The notes beneath the pieces are model-generated. The model did no database searches, had not been told where the DNA came from, and saw only the letters and a program-made list of their open reading frames with translations. 64,000 bases of DNA from DASVLX01 sp035552275 (lineage in GTDB: Bacteria > Actinomycetota > Actinomycetes > Mycobacteriales > Pseudonocardiaceae): assembly GCA_035552275.1 (NCBI GenBank), contig DASZLR010000156.1:4140-68139 (forward strand), read 5' to 3'. This document shows positions 51,468 to 60,275 of this stretch, one piece after another (positions within the stretch are counted from its first letter, which is position 1; each line of letters starts with the position of its first letter). A program made the position numbers and the translations under genes.

Positions 51468-52376
51468 ATGTCGGCACGGACAGGAGAACGGACAGTGGCC
51501 CGGCAGACCGCTGCGAGACCCGCCGCGGAAGCGCGTCGGCCGGGTCCACGGAAGCGCGCCTCGATCACCGCCGGCAGCGCGCGTTCGGTGTTGCTGTCGC
51601 TGCTCGGCGAACTGGTGTACCCCAACAAGGAGCCGGTCTGGACGTCCTCGTTGCTGTACATGCTGGTGGGCCTCGGCATCGAGCAGCAGACCGCCCGCCA
51701 GGCCATCGCCCGCGCCGCCGCCGCCGGCTGGATCACCGCGCAGCGCCAGGGCCGCGAGGTCCGGTGGGAGCTGACCCCGGCCGGCGACGGGATCATCGAG
51801 CGCGGCATGGAGCGGGTCTACTCGCTGCACGCCGCGACCGAGCCGTGGGACCGGCGGTGGCTGATCCTGTTCGTGACCATCCCGGAAAGCCGCCGCACGG
51901 TGCGGAAGAAGCTCTACACCGCGTTGTCCTGGGAGGGTTTCGGCAACCCCACGCCGGGCGTGTGGCTGTCGCCGCATCCCGGCCGGAAGGACCGGGCGAA
52001 CCGGGTTGTCGAGGAACTGGACCTGGTGGACTCGACGCTCGCCTTCGTCGGCACCTCGGCCGACATCGGCCAGTCCGAAGCGGACATCGTGCGCCAGTCG
52101 TGGGATCTCAACGAGGTCACCCACAAATACGAGCAACTTCTGGTCCGCTTCAGCGGGCTGTCCCCCGCGCCCGGCGATCCGGTGCTGTTCACCCATATTC
52201 AGTTGGTCAACGAGTGGCAGCACTTTCCCTTCATGGACCCGCAGCTGCCCGAGGCCCTGGTGCCGAACTGGATCGGCCGGCGGGCCGCCGTGGTGTTCCA
52301 GCAGCTGCGCTCGAACTGGTACGACGACGCCCAGGCCCGCTGGCACGAGGTCGTGAAGGAAACCGCACCGCGCTAG
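51468..52376 (+). CDS. PaaX-like transcriptional regulator (paralogue 2)
   Basis: 302 residues from the ATG at 51468 with GGAGAG upstream. A basic N-terminus precedes SARSVLLSLLGELVYPNKEPVWTSSLLYMLVGLGIEQQTARQAIARAAAAGWITAQRQGREVRWEL, WDRRWLILFVTIPESRRTVRKKLYTALSWEGFGNPTPGVWLSPHPGRK and VNEWQHFPFMDPQLPEALVPNWIGRRA. Very close to the regulator at 27130. It is divergent from the P450-Mce operon, whose control it probably exerts in response to an acyl-CoA intermediate. Confidence 0.93.
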   Translation: MSARTGERTVARQTAARPAAEARRPGPRKRASITAGSARSVLLSLLGELVYPNKEPVWTSSLLYMLVGLGIEQQTARQAIARAAAAGWITAQRQGREVRWELTPAGDGIIERGMERVYSLHAATEPWDRRWLILFVTIPESRRTVRKKLYTALSWEGFGNPTPGVWLSPHPGRKDRANRVVEELDLVDSTLAFVGTSADIGQSEADIVRQSWDLNEVTHKYEQLLVRFSGLSPAPGDPVLFTHIQLVNEWQHFPFMDPQLPEALVPNWIGRRAAVVFQQLRSNWYDDAQARWHEVVKETAPR

Positions 52377-52402
52377 CCGCGCCGAGAACGTGACCGAGCG
52401 GG

Positions 52403-52449
52403 CCCCTGGCGCGATGGCCCACCGGAGAGACTGGCCATCGCGCCAGGGG
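52403..52449. terminator. 17-bp perfect hairpin, bidirectional terminator
   Basis: CCCCTGGCGCGATGGCC (52403-52419) and its exact complement (52433-52449) with a 13-nt loop, between convergent genes. No T-run follows on either side, as is common in GC-rich actinomycetes. Confidence 0.8.
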
Positions 52450-52481
52450 GATGGCGTGCACCGCCCTTCCCAAGGCCTCGG

Positions 52482-53588
52482 TCACGCCATCAGCAGGACC
52501 GGCTTGATCGTCTTGCCGGCCTCGGAGTCCTCGCAGGCGAGGTTGATGTCCTCGAACTGATAGCTGGTGATCAGCCGGTCGAACGGGAAACGACCCTGCC
52601 GGTGCAGGTCCAGCAGCGTCGGGATGAACTCGTCCGGACGCGCGTCGCCCTCGGTGACGCCGGTGATCGTGCGGCCGGCCATCAGCAGTTCGAGCATGTC
52701 GACCCGCACCTCGGTGCCGGCGGTGCCGAAGCCGAGAATCGCGCAGGTTCCCTTGGGCGCCAGCGACTCGACCGCCTGCCGGGCGACCGAGGTCACCGCG
52801 GTGGTGTCCACCGAGAAGTTCGCACCGCCGCCGGTGATCTCGCGGATCTCGGCCAGCACGTCCTCGCTGGTGGCGGCGTTGACCGTGTGCGTGGCGCCGA
52901 GTTCCTCGGCCAGCGACAGCCGCTCGCTGACCAGGTCCACCGCGACGATGGTGGTGCAGCCGACCACCTTGGCCGCCATCAGCGCGGCCAGGCCGACCGC
53001 ACCGGCGCCGAACACCACCAGGCTGGACCCGGCCGGCGGGCGCAGCCGGTTGAGCACCGTGCCGGCGCCGGTCTGGATGCCGCAGCCCAGCGGCCCGACG
53101 ATCGACAGGTCGGCGTCCGGGGCCAGCTTGACCGTGTTCGACTCCAGGGCCAGCGCATAGGTGGCGAAGGACGACTGGCTGAAGAAGAAGCCGTGCACCT
53201 CGTCGCCGTCCTTGGTGCGCAGCGCGTTCGTGCCATCCGGACGGGAGCCGGCGACGTTGCTCATGACGAACTGCGCGCAGTAGGCGGGTTCGCCGCGGTT
53301 GCAGCTGGCGCACTGGTGGCAGGACGCGAAGCTCAACACCACCTTGTCGCCGGGCACGACCTTTGTCACGCCTTCGCCGACCGCCTCGACCACGCCGGCG
53401 CCCTCGTGCCCAAGCACCAGGGGAAGGGGCACCGGCAGCCACTGGTTGCGCACGCCGATGTCAGTGTGGCACACGCCGGAGGAATGGATCTTGACGAGGA
53501 TCTCGCCCGCGCCGGGCTGGTCGAGTTCGAGTTCCTCGATGCCGAACGGCTTGCCCGCCTCGCGGGCGACCGCTGCTGAGATGTGCAT
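52482..53588 (-). CDS. Zinc-dependent alcohol dehydrogenase (aryl/benzyl-alcohol type)
   Basis: 368 residues, ATG at 53588 with AGGAGC upstream. Catalytic zinc C40 and H61-E62, structural zinc C90, C93, C96 and C104, normal VFGAGAVGLAAL cofactor loop and VDLVSERLSLAEELGATHTVNA. It oxidises a primary alcohol to an aldehyde with NAD. Directly before the aldehyde dehydrogenase at 53640 in the chromosome (that gene is upstream, 51 bp), it would take the product of the P450 two steps further. Confidence 0.93.
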   Translation of the reverse strand: MHISAAVAREAGKPFGIEELELDQPGAGEILVKIHSSGVCHTDIGVRNQWLPVPLPLVLGHEGAGVVEAVGEGVTKVVPGDKVVLSFASCHQCASCNRGEPAYCAQFVMSNVAGSRPDGTNALRTKDGDEVHGFFFSQSSFATYALALESNTVKLAPDADLSIVGPLGCGIQTGAGTVLNRLRPPAGSSLVVFGAGAVGLAALMAAKVVGCTTIVAVDLVSERLSLAEELGATHTVNAATSEDVLAEIREITGGGANFSVDTTAVTSVARQAVESLAPKGTCAILGFGTAGTEVRVDMLELLMAGRTITGVTEGDARPDEFIPTLLDLHRQGRFPFDRLITSYQFEDINLACEDSEAGKTIKPVLLMA

Positions 53589-53639
53589 GAATATCGCTCC
53601 TGGTAAGGAAAATCGGGACTGGCGAATGCCGGGCAGGGG

Positions 53640-55082
53640 TCAACCGGGCAGGTAGATCGACTTGAGCTGCTGGTAGCCGGCGATGGCCTCGGGGCCGAAC
53701 TCGCGCCCGATACCGCTGGCCTTCACGCCGCCGAACGGGGCGTTCAGGTCGATCACGTAGCCGTTGACGCCGATCGTGCCGGTCTCCACCCGGCGGGCCA
53801 CCGACATCGCCCGTTCGCGGTCGGACGACCAGACGGTGCCGCCGAGCCCGTAGTCCGAGTCGTTCGCGATCTTGACCGCGTCGTCGTCGGAGTCGTACTT
53901 GATGACCGACAGCACCGGGCCGAAGATCTCCTGCCGGGCGATGGTCGAGGCGTTGTCGACATCGGCGAACACGGTCGGCCCGACGAACCAGCCCCGGTCG
54001 ATGCCCGCGGGCCGCTCGCCGCCGAGCGCGACCCGAGCGCCTTCGGCCTTGCCCTTGGCGATGTAGCCCTCGACCCGGTCCCGGTGCTCGGCCGAGGCGA
54101 GCGGGCCGATCTGGGTGGACGAGTCCAGCGGGTCGCCGACCTTCAGCGACCCGACCCAGCCGCTGATCGCGTCCACCACCTCGTCATAGCGGCTGCTGGG
54201 GGCCAGGATGCGGGTGCAGGCCATGCAGGTCTGGCCGTTGTTGGCCAGCGACGCGAAGTACAGGCCCTCGGTCACCTTGTTCAGGTCGGCGTCGTCCAGG
54301 ATGACCGCGGCGGACTTGCCGCCCAGTTCCAGGGTGACCGGGCGCATCAGCCGACCGCAGTTCTCCGCGATCAGCCGTCCGGCCGCCGTCGAGCCGGTGA
54401 AGGCGACCTTGTCGATTCCGGGGTGGGAAACCAGGTACGCGCCCAGTTCCCGGCCGCCGGGCACCCAGTTGATGACCCCGGCCGGCACGCCGGCCTCCTC
54501 GGCGGCTTCGGCGAGGATGAAGCTGTCCAGGACGGTTCCCGGCGAAGGCTTGAGCACCACCGTGCAGCCGGCGGCCAGCGCGGGCCCGATCTTGGTGACC
54601 GCGAGCACGACCGGGTAGTTCCACGGCACGATCGCACCTACGACACCGATGGGGCTGCGCCGCACCAGAGTGTCGAATCCCAGCGGCGAGGGCCGCTGCT
54701 CCTCGTACTCGGTCGAGGTCGCCAGCGCCGCGTAGTAGCGCAGCAGCGCGACCACATAACCGCCCTCGAACTGCTCGCTGAGGCTCAGCGGCATGCCGTT
54801 CTGCAGGCTCACCGTGCGGGTGAGCTGCTCGCCGCGCTTCTCCAGCGCGTCGGCGAACCGGTTGAGCACCGCAGCCCGCTCAGCGGGGTCCGATGTGGAC
54901 CATCCGGAGTCGTCGAATGCCCGGCGCGCGGCGGCTACCGCGCGATCGACATCCGCCGCACTCGCCTCGGGCACGCTGCCCAGCGGCTCCTCGGTGGTCG
55001 CGTTGACGACATCGATACGCCGATCCGTCGCAGGAGCGGCCCACTCACCGCCGATGAACAACTTGTCATACACCACTGTCAT
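53640..55082 (-). CDS. Aldehyde dehydrogenase (NAD)
   Basis: 480 residues from the ATG at 55082 with GGGAGC upstream. Family signature IGVVGAIVPWNYP, VAFTGSTAAGRLI, catalytic Glu in VTLELGGKSAAVI, catalytic Cys in ANNGQTCMACTRI, and IFGPVLSVI...GLGGTVWSSD. It makes the carboxylic acid from the aldehyde produced by the alcohol dehydrogenase. A well-formed promoter lies at 55178-55206. Confidence 0.94.
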   Translation of the reverse strand: MTVVYDKLFIGGEWAAPATDRRIDVVNATTEEPLGSVPEASAADVDRAVAAARRAFDDSGWSTSDPAERAAVLNRFADALEKRGEQLTRTVSLQNGMPLSLSEQFEGGYVVALLRYYAALATSTEYEEQRPSPLGFDTLVRRSPIGVVGAIVPWNYPVVLAVTKIGPALAAGCTVVLKPSPGTVLDSFILAEAAEEAGVPAGVINWVPGGRELGAYLVSHPGIDKVAFTGSTAAGRLIAENCGRLMRPVTLELGGKSAAVILDDADLNKVTEGLYFASLANNGQTCMACTRILAPSSRYDEVVDAISGWVGSLKVGDPLDSSTQIGPLASAEHRDRVEGYIAKGKAEGARVALGGERPAGIDRGWFVGPTVFADVDNASTIARQEIFGPVLSVIKYDSDDDAVKIANDSDYGLGGTVWSSDRERAMSVARRVETGTIGVNGYVIDLNAPFGGVKASGIGREFGPEAIAGYQQLKSIYLPG

Positions 55083-55177
55083 AACCAGCTCCCTTGCTGT
55101 GACCACCCAGCTGAACGCCGAGACACCGGGCTCGCGTTCGGACAGTCGCCGCGTCCGAGGTGACGCCGCTCACCTGA

Positions 55178-55206
55178 AAGATAAGTCGCCGACCACGACT
55201 AGTCAA
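55178..55206 (-). promoter_or_regulatory. Sigma-70-type promoter of the aldehyde dehydrogenase operon
   Basis: On the minus strand: TTGACT (55206-55201), 17-bp spacer, TATCTT (55183-55178). Start of transcription would be about 85 bp before the ATG at 55082. Confidence 0.55.
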
Positions 55207-55225
55207 CACGTAGAGATACTTACTT

Positions 55226-56437
55226 TCAATCGACGTAGAACGTCTGGCTCTCGCGGGCGATGAGCGCCTGGTACTTGGCGCTGTGCCCCGGGTTGTTCAT
55301 GGTGAAAGCGCCGATCACCCGGTCGCCCTCGCGGTACACCGCGGTGAACTTCCGCTGGTCCACGCCACCGGCCACGATCTCCGGCTCCGCCGTCCCGGCG
55401 ATGCCGGCGAACTGGATCTTGCTGTCGTAGCAGTCCGACCAGAAGTACGGCACGCTCGCGTACGGCTGGGCGGCGGCCGGATCGAGCGCGTTGCGGGCGG
55501 CGAGCGCGCCCTGTTCCGCCGCGACCGTCCAGTGCTCGACCCGCATGGTGCGGTCGAAAAGCGGGCTGCGCCACCGAGCCACGTCACCGGCGGCGTAGAC
55601 ACCCGGCGCGGCCATCAGTGTCTCGTCGCACCGGACGCCATCGGTGACATCGAGCGAGGACGAACGCAGCCACTCCGTCTCGGGCGCCGTCCCGATCCCG
55701 ACGACCACCAGGTCGGCGGCCAGCACGCTGCGGTCGGAGAGCACGACCCGCTCGACCCGCCCGGCACCCTTGATCTCGGTCACCGTGACCCCGCACCGCA
55801 ACTCCGCACCATGCAGTCGGTGCAGCCGGGAGACCGCAGCGCCCATCGACTCGCCGACCGCCCGCCGCAGCGGCGTCGGCAGGGCTTCGACCAGGGTGAC
55901 CGGCAGACCGCGTTTGCGGGCGGCGGCGGCCACCTCGCAGCCGATGAACCCGGCGCCGATCACCACCGTGCGCGCGCCGGCGTCCAGCGCGGACCGCACC
56001 GCGCGGGCGTCGGCGATCGTGCGCAGGGTGTGCACCCCGGCCAGACCGTCGGCGCCGAGAGCGGTGGGCAGCGTGCGGGCCCGGACACCGGTCGCGATCA
56101 CCAGAGCGTCATAGCCGATCCGTTCCCCGCCGACGGCAACCTGGCGAGCCGCGATGTCCAATTCGGACGCGGGCTGGCCGAGCCGGAGATCGACGTCCAG
56201 CGCCCGCAGCGAGTCCTCGGTCCGGTGCAGCGGCGTTTCCGGCGAGGCGTGCGCATCGAGGAACTGCTTGGACAGGGGCGGCCGGTTGTACGGCAGGCAC
56301 GGTTCGGCGCCGATCAGGGTGACCGATCCGGTGAACCCCGACTCGCGGGCCGCCTCGACCGCGTGCAGGCCGGCGAGCGATGCGCCGACCACAACCAGGC
56401 GGGAACATTTGACATTAGATGACACTGTCTTACTCAC
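55226..56437 (-). CDS. FAD-dependent ferredoxin reductase
   Basis: 403 residues from a GTG at 56437; a GTG at 56425 is an alternative. FAD motif VVVGASLAGLHAVEAARESGF, NRPPLSKQFLD, NAD motif VVIGAGFIGCEVAAAARKRGL, VYAAGDVARW and EHWTVAAEQGALAARNAL with the usual reductase C-domain. It passes electrons from NAD(P)H to the ferredoxin at 49775 and so to the P450. The start region has no ribosome site and lies close to a TACACTATA -10-like element, so a leaderless transcript is possible. Confidence 0.92.
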   Translation of the reverse strand: MSKTVSSNVKCSRLVVVGASLAGLHAVEAARESGFTGSVTLIGAEPCLPYNRPPLSKQFLDAHASPETPLHRTEDSLRALDVDLRLGQPASELDIAARQVAVGGERIGYDALVIATGVRARTLPTALGADGLAGVHTLRTIADARAVRSALDAGARTVVIGAGFIGCEVAAAARKRGLPVTLVEALPTPLRRAVGESMGAAVSRLHRLHGAELRCGVTVTEIKGAGRVERVVLSDRSVLAADLVVVGIGTAPETEWLRSSSLDVTDGVRCDETLMAAPGVYAAGDVARWRSPLFDRTMRVEHWTVAAEQGALAARNALDPAAAQPYASVPYFWSDCYDSKIQFAGIAGTAEPEIVAGGVDQRKFTAVYREGDRVIGAFTMNNPGHSAKYQALIARESQTFYVD

Positions 56438-56495
56438 GATGTATAGTGTAGGCGGACGACACCCAGGTCCGCCATACCCCGGGAGGCAACGGCAG

Positions 56496-57554
56496 ATGGC
56501 AGCGATCACCAACCGGTACACCAAGCTGATCGGCATCGAACATCCGATCGTCCAGGAGGGCCTCGGGCCGTTCAAGACGCCCAAGCTCGCCGCGGCGGTG
56601 TCCAACGCGGGCGGGCTGGGAACCGTGAGCATGCCGGGCTTTCCCGACGACCTGCACGACGGAGCCCGCACCTTCCGTTCGCACATCGAGGAATGCGCGT
56701 CGCTGACCGACAGGCATTTCGCGGTCAACATCCCGGTCGGCGTCGACGGCAAGGGCGATGTGCTCCCGTTCACCGAGATCTACCTCGACGCGGTGCTCGC
56801 CGCCCGCGCCGCCGACCCGGCACTGGCGAAGCAGCTCAACGTGCTGACCACCTCGGCCGGATTTCCGGGCCGATTCGTGCGCTGGATCAAGGACGCCGGC
56901 ATGATCCACCAGCACAAGGTCGGCGCCACCCGCCAGGCGGTCAAGGCACAGGAGGCCGGCGTGGACGTCGTCATCGCCGCCGGCTTCGAGATGGGCGGGC
57001 ACGCGCCGAGCAAGGCGGTGCACACGTTCGTGTTGGTGCCCAGCGTCACCGCGGCGGTGGACGTCCCGGTGTTGCTGACCGGCGGCGCTCGCGACGGCCG
57101 CACCCTGGCCGCCGCGCTGGCGCTGGGCGCGGACGGTGTCGCGATGGGCAGCCGGTTCATCGCCTCGCACGACAACTCCGACTGGCATCCGGCCTACCGG
57201 CAGGCGATTCTCGACGCCCGCGAGGGCGACGACGTGGCCTTCGACGGCGTCTACGGCCCGTGCCGGGGCCTGCGCAACAAGGCGTCGGCGCAGCTGACCG
57301 AACCGGGCGCGGCCCCGCACGAGGACGCGGTGGCGCTGGTGCGCTGGAAGATCGAGTCGATGCAGCGGGCCCAGACCGAGGGCGACGTGGACAACGGTCT
57401 GGTCCTCGCCGGCCAGGTGTCCAGCGCGCTCAACGACATCATCACCGTGGCGGAGTTCGTGCCGGCCATGGCGGCCGAAGCCGCCGAGGTCCTGGACCGG
57501 CTCGCGCAGACGGTGCACACAGTCCAAACAGGACGTCACCGCTTCGGCCATTGA
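56496..57554 (+). CDS. Nitronate monooxygenase-like flavoprotein (paralogue 1)
   Basis: 352 residues, GGGAGG before the ATG. NPD/2-nitropropane dioxygenase TIM barrel: HPIVQEGLGPFKTPKLAAAVSNAGGLGTVSM, VDVVIAAGFEMGGHAP, VPVLLTGGARDGRTLAAALALGADGVAMGSRFIAS. FMN-binding. The family also includes enoyl reductases (FabK) and NAD(P)H:quinone reductases, so nitroalkane oxidation is not certain. Divergent from the ferredoxin reductase. Confidence 0.9.
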   Translation: MAAITNRYTKLIGIEHPIVQEGLGPFKTPKLAAAVSNAGGLGTVSMPGFPDDLHDGARTFRSHIEECASLTDRHFAVNIPVGVDGKGDVLPFTEIYLDAVLAARAADPALAKQLNVLTTSAGFPGRFVRWIKDAGMIHQHKVGATRQAVKAQEAGVDVVIAAGFEMGGHAPSKAVHTFVLVPSVTAAVDVPVLLTGGARDGRTLAAALALGADGVAMGSRFIASHDNSDWHPAYRQAILDAREGDDVAFDGVYGPCRGLRNKASAQLTEPGAAPHEDAVALVRWKIESMQRAQTEGDVDNGLVLAGQVSSALNDIITVAEFVPAMAAEAAEVLDRLAQTVHTVQTGRHRFGH

Positions 57555-57567
57555 CGGCGCGGACTTC

Positions 57568-57600
57568 TGGTCCAATAATATTACAAATGGTCAGGCCAAA
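57568..57600. promoter_or_regulatory. GGTCAGGCC box upstream of the unknown protein at 57644
   Basis: TGGTCCAATA, then GGTCAGGCC (57589-57597), followed by AAATG. The arrangement closely parallels 16149-16177. Located 47 bp before the ATG at 57644. Confidence 0.45.
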
Positions 57601-57643
57601 TGCGTGGCCGATCGTGCCACTGGACGTGGAGGAGGCGCTGAGC

Positions 57644-58117
57644 ATGAACATCAGACCGAACGACCTGGTCGACAGCGAGCCCCGGGTGTCGCTGCGAACG
57701 CTGGGCTGGCCGCTGTACCAGGTCGGCTCCTCGACGTTCCTGTCCACCACATCCGGCTTCTGCGGCGTGGAGGTCAACCGGACGTGCGGCGAGCGGATGC
57801 TGATCGTCCTGCGCGCCGCGGAGGCGGCCGGCCCGGTGATCGGCATTTCCCAACCGCGTCGCAGCTACATCTTTCTCGCCGAGGCGGACATCGTGCTGGG
57901 CGCGGAGGCGATCACCAGCCTCGGCGCCACCTTGCTCAAGGCGCCGGCCGTCATTCCGCTGCCGCCCTCGGAGACGCCGGCCGGGCGGGCCAGCTGGGTC
58001 GTCCCGCCGACGTCGGCCAACCGCTGGCTGCCCAGCCTGTCGACCGTCCGGTGGGCGCTGGCGACCGCCGTCCGACCCGCTGTCCCCGAGCCGGCAGAGC
58101 ACCGCGAGTCGGCCTGA
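57644..58117 (+). CDS. Unknown protein, 157 residues
   Basis: ATG at 57644 with GGAGGAGG upstream. I do not recognise the family. Residues 1-60 are mixed, including TLGWPLYQVGSSTFLSTTSGF; later LIVLRAAEAAGPVIGISQPRRSYIFL and WVVPPTSANRWLPSLSTVRWALATA suggest a compact globular domain with a hydrophobic core; no membrane segment. It is the only gene of its transcription unit, preceded by a GGTC-type box and followed by a strong terminator. Confidence 0.6.
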   Translation: MNIRPNDLVDSEPRVSLRTLGWPLYQVGSSTFLSTTSGFCGVEVNRTCGERMLIVLRAAEAAGPVIGISQPRRSYIFLAEADIVLGAEAITSLGATLLKAPAVIPLPPSETPAGRASWVVPPTSANRWLPSLSTVRWALATAVRPAVPEPAEHRESA

Positions 58118-58118
58118 T

Positions 58119-58158
58119 CCGGGCCGCGCGCCGGCCGGTTGGTCAGCGCGCGGCCCGG
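58119..58158. terminator. 13-bp GC-rich bidirectional terminator hairpin
   Basis: CCGGGCCGCGCGC (58119-58131) and its exact complement (58146-58158), 14-nt loop, between convergent genes; the right arm covers the last codons of the gene at 58143. Confidence 0.7.
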
Positions 58159-59291
58159 GTGAGGATTTCCTTGGCGATGACCTTTTTCTGGATCTCCGCG
58201 GTCCCGTCCGCGACCAGGTAGGCGAGCACATCGCGAAACCGCTGCTGCAACGGAAACTCAGTCGAATAACCCAGATTGCCGTGAATCTTCATCGCCGCCT
58301 CGATCGCGTCCTTGGCCACCACCGGCGGCCACCACTTGCTCATCGACGCCAGCGAGGTGTGCGGCTGTCCCTGCTCCCGCAACCACAACGCGCGATAACA
58401 CATCCACCGAGCGGCCTCCAAATACGTGCCATGCTCGGCGAGCAGGAACGAGACGCCCTGATTGTCGCCGATCGGTTTGCCGAAGGCGTGGCGCTGAGTG
58501 GCGTACACCGCTGCCTCATCCAGACTCGCCTGCGCCGCTCCCAAACACATCAGACCGATCGCCGCCCGACTGAAATCGAAATGGCTCAACACCGCCGGAA
58601 AGCCCCGTCCCGGCTCACCCACCAGCGACGAACCGGGCACGAACACATCGTCCAGATGGATCGAACCCCAGCCCAGCGGCAGACACCCCATCCCCGGCAT
58701 GTGCCGCACCGTCACACCCGCAGCGTCCAACGGCACCAGATAGCAACTCACCCCACTGGCCCGCGTGGAGCCCGGATCACGGGCGTAGATCAGCGCGGCG
58801 GATGCGTTGCAGGCCCAGGAGATCGCGGTCTTCTCCCCCGACAACCGCCAGCCAGCACTGTCCGGACGGGCCACCGTGGTCATCGCGGCGGCGTCCGAAC
58901 CCGAACCCGGCTCGGTCAACGCGATGGCGACCGTCTCCCGACCCTCGATCAACGCCGGCAGATACCGCTCCCGCGCTTCCTCGCCGGCATGCGCCAACTG
59001 CGACCCGATCAACCCCACCTGAATCGGCGCCGACGCCATGTTCACATCGCCATAGGCAAGAGTCTCGGTGGCCAGGCCCAGCAACACCGGATCCGCCACG
59101 CCGGTGCCGCCGTACTTCTCCGGCAGGCCGATGCCGAGCACCCCCAGCTCGCCGAGCTGCCGCAACACATCGAACGGAAACTCGGTCGACGCCGAGCGGT
59201 CCCGATAGCCGGGCAGCAACACCTTGCGGGCGAACCCGGACAGTGTCTCCTGAAACGCCTGCTGGTCTTCGGTGAACGCGAACGACACCAT
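58143..59291 (-). CDS. Acyl-CoA dehydrogenase (fourth in the window)
   Basis: 382 residues. FTEDQQAFQETLSGFARKVLLPGYRDRS, AIALTEPGSGSDAAAM, LSGEKTAISWACNASAA, RAAIGLMCLGAAQASLDEAAVYATQRHAFGKPIG, KIHGNLGYSTEFPLQQRFRDVLAYLVADGTAEIQKKVIAKEIL with a Glu at the catalytic-base site. Complete and probably active. It is downstream of and three bp from the flavoprotein at 59295. Confidence 0.92.
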   Translation of the reverse strand: MVSFAFTEDQQAFQETLSGFARKVLLPGYRDRSASTEFPFDVLRQLGELGVLGIGLPEKYGGTGVADPVLLGLATETLAYGDVNMASAPIQVGLIGSQLAHAGEEARERYLPALIEGRETVAIALTEPGSGSDAAAMTTVARPDSAGWRLSGEKTAISWACNASAALIYARDPGSTRASGVSCYLVPLDAAGVTVRHMPGMGCLPLGWGSIHLDDVFVPGSSLVGEPGRGFPAVLSHFDFSRAAIGLMCLGAAQASLDEAAVYATQRHAFGKPIGDNQGVSFLLAEHGTYLEAARWMCYRALWLREQGQPHTSLASMSKWWPPVVAKDAIEAAMKIHGNLGYSTEFPLQQRFRDVLAYLVADGTAEIQKKVIAKEILTRAAR

Positions 59292-59294
59292 CGG

Positions 59295-60272
59295 TCACAC
59301 CTTTCCGTTGGAGCTTGCGCGGTGGGAGCTCGCGCCGGCGGCGAGATACTCCTGGACGATCTGGTCGGCGACCTCGCCCACGCCGGCCACCCGGTCGATC
59401 TCGCCGACGCCCTGCCCGGCGCCGAAAATGTCCTTCCACGGCTTGTGCTCGCCGTGCACGTCCGAGAAATCGATGCGCCCCTGGGTGTCGAGCCGACCGT
59501 CGAGCCCGGCGTCGGCCAGGCTCTCGGTGAGCCAGCTGCACAGCACGCCGGTGACCGAGGCCGTGGCGACCACGTCGTCAATCCGCGAGCGGACCAGCAT
59601 GTCCCGATAACGATCGTTGGCCATGGATTCCCGACAGGCGATGAAGCGGGTGCCCAGGTAGGCCAGGTCGGCGCCGAGGACTTCGGCCGCCCGAACCCCG
59701 CGCCCGGTGGAGATCGCGCCGCCGACCACCACCGTGCCGTCGAAGAAGCGGCGCACCTCGTCCACGAACGCGAACGGCGACAGCCGGCCGGTGTGACCGC
59801 CGGCGCCATGGCACACCAGCACCAGTCCGTCCGCGCCGGCGTCGGCCGCCTTGCGCGCGTGCTCGACCGACATCACGTCGGCGAACACCGCGCCGCCGTA
59901 GCCGTGCACCGTGTCCAGCACCCGGCGCGGCGAGCCGAGCGCGGTCACCACCACGGTCGGCCGGTGTTCGGTCATCAGCTCCAGCTCCCGCTCGAACCGG
60001 TCGTAGCTGGGATGGACGATCATGCTGACAGCCCACTGTGGACTGTCCAGGTTGGCCAGTTCGCCGCGAATGGTGTCCAGCCAGCCGATCAGATCGTTCA
60101 GCGTCCGGGCGTTCTGGGTGGGCAACGAGCCCATCAGGCCGGCCCGGCAGGACGCGACCACCAGGTCCGGCCCGGACACCAGGAACATCGGCGCCACGAT
60201 CACCGGCGCCCGCAGACAGTCGCGCCGGATCGCGGTGGCTCGGGCTGGACTGGTGTCGGCATCCCTACTCAT
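59295..60272 (-). CDS. Nitronate monooxygenase-like flavoprotein (paralogue 2)
   Basis: 325 residues from the ATG at 60272, which sits at the edge of the 48-bp palindrome; a longer frame runs into the palindrome. APVIVAPMFLVSGPDLVVASCRAGLMGSLPTQN, LVLVCHGAGGHTGRLSPFAFVDEVRRFFDGTVVVGGAISTGRGVRAAEVLGADLAYLGTRFIA. FMN TIM barrel of the same family as 56496. With the acyl-CoA dehydrogenase it forms an operon divergent from the third PaaX-like regulator. Confidence 0.9.
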   Translation of the reverse strand: MSRDADTSPARATAIRRDCLRAPVIVAPMFLVSGPDLVVASCRAGLMGSLPTQNARTLNDLIGWLDTIRGELANLDSPQWAVSMIVHPSYDRFERELELMTEHRPTVVVTALGSPRRVLDTVHGYGGAVFADVMSVEHARKAADAGADGLVLVCHGAGGHTGRLSPFAFVDEVRRFFDGTVVVGGAISTGRGVRAAEVLGADLAYLGTRFIACRESMANDRYRDMLVRSRIDDVVATASVTGVLCSWLTESLADAGLDGRLDTQGRIDFSDVHGEHKPWKDIFGAGQGVGEIDRVAGVGEVADQIVQEYLAAGASSHRASSNGKV

Positions 60273-60275
60273 GGC

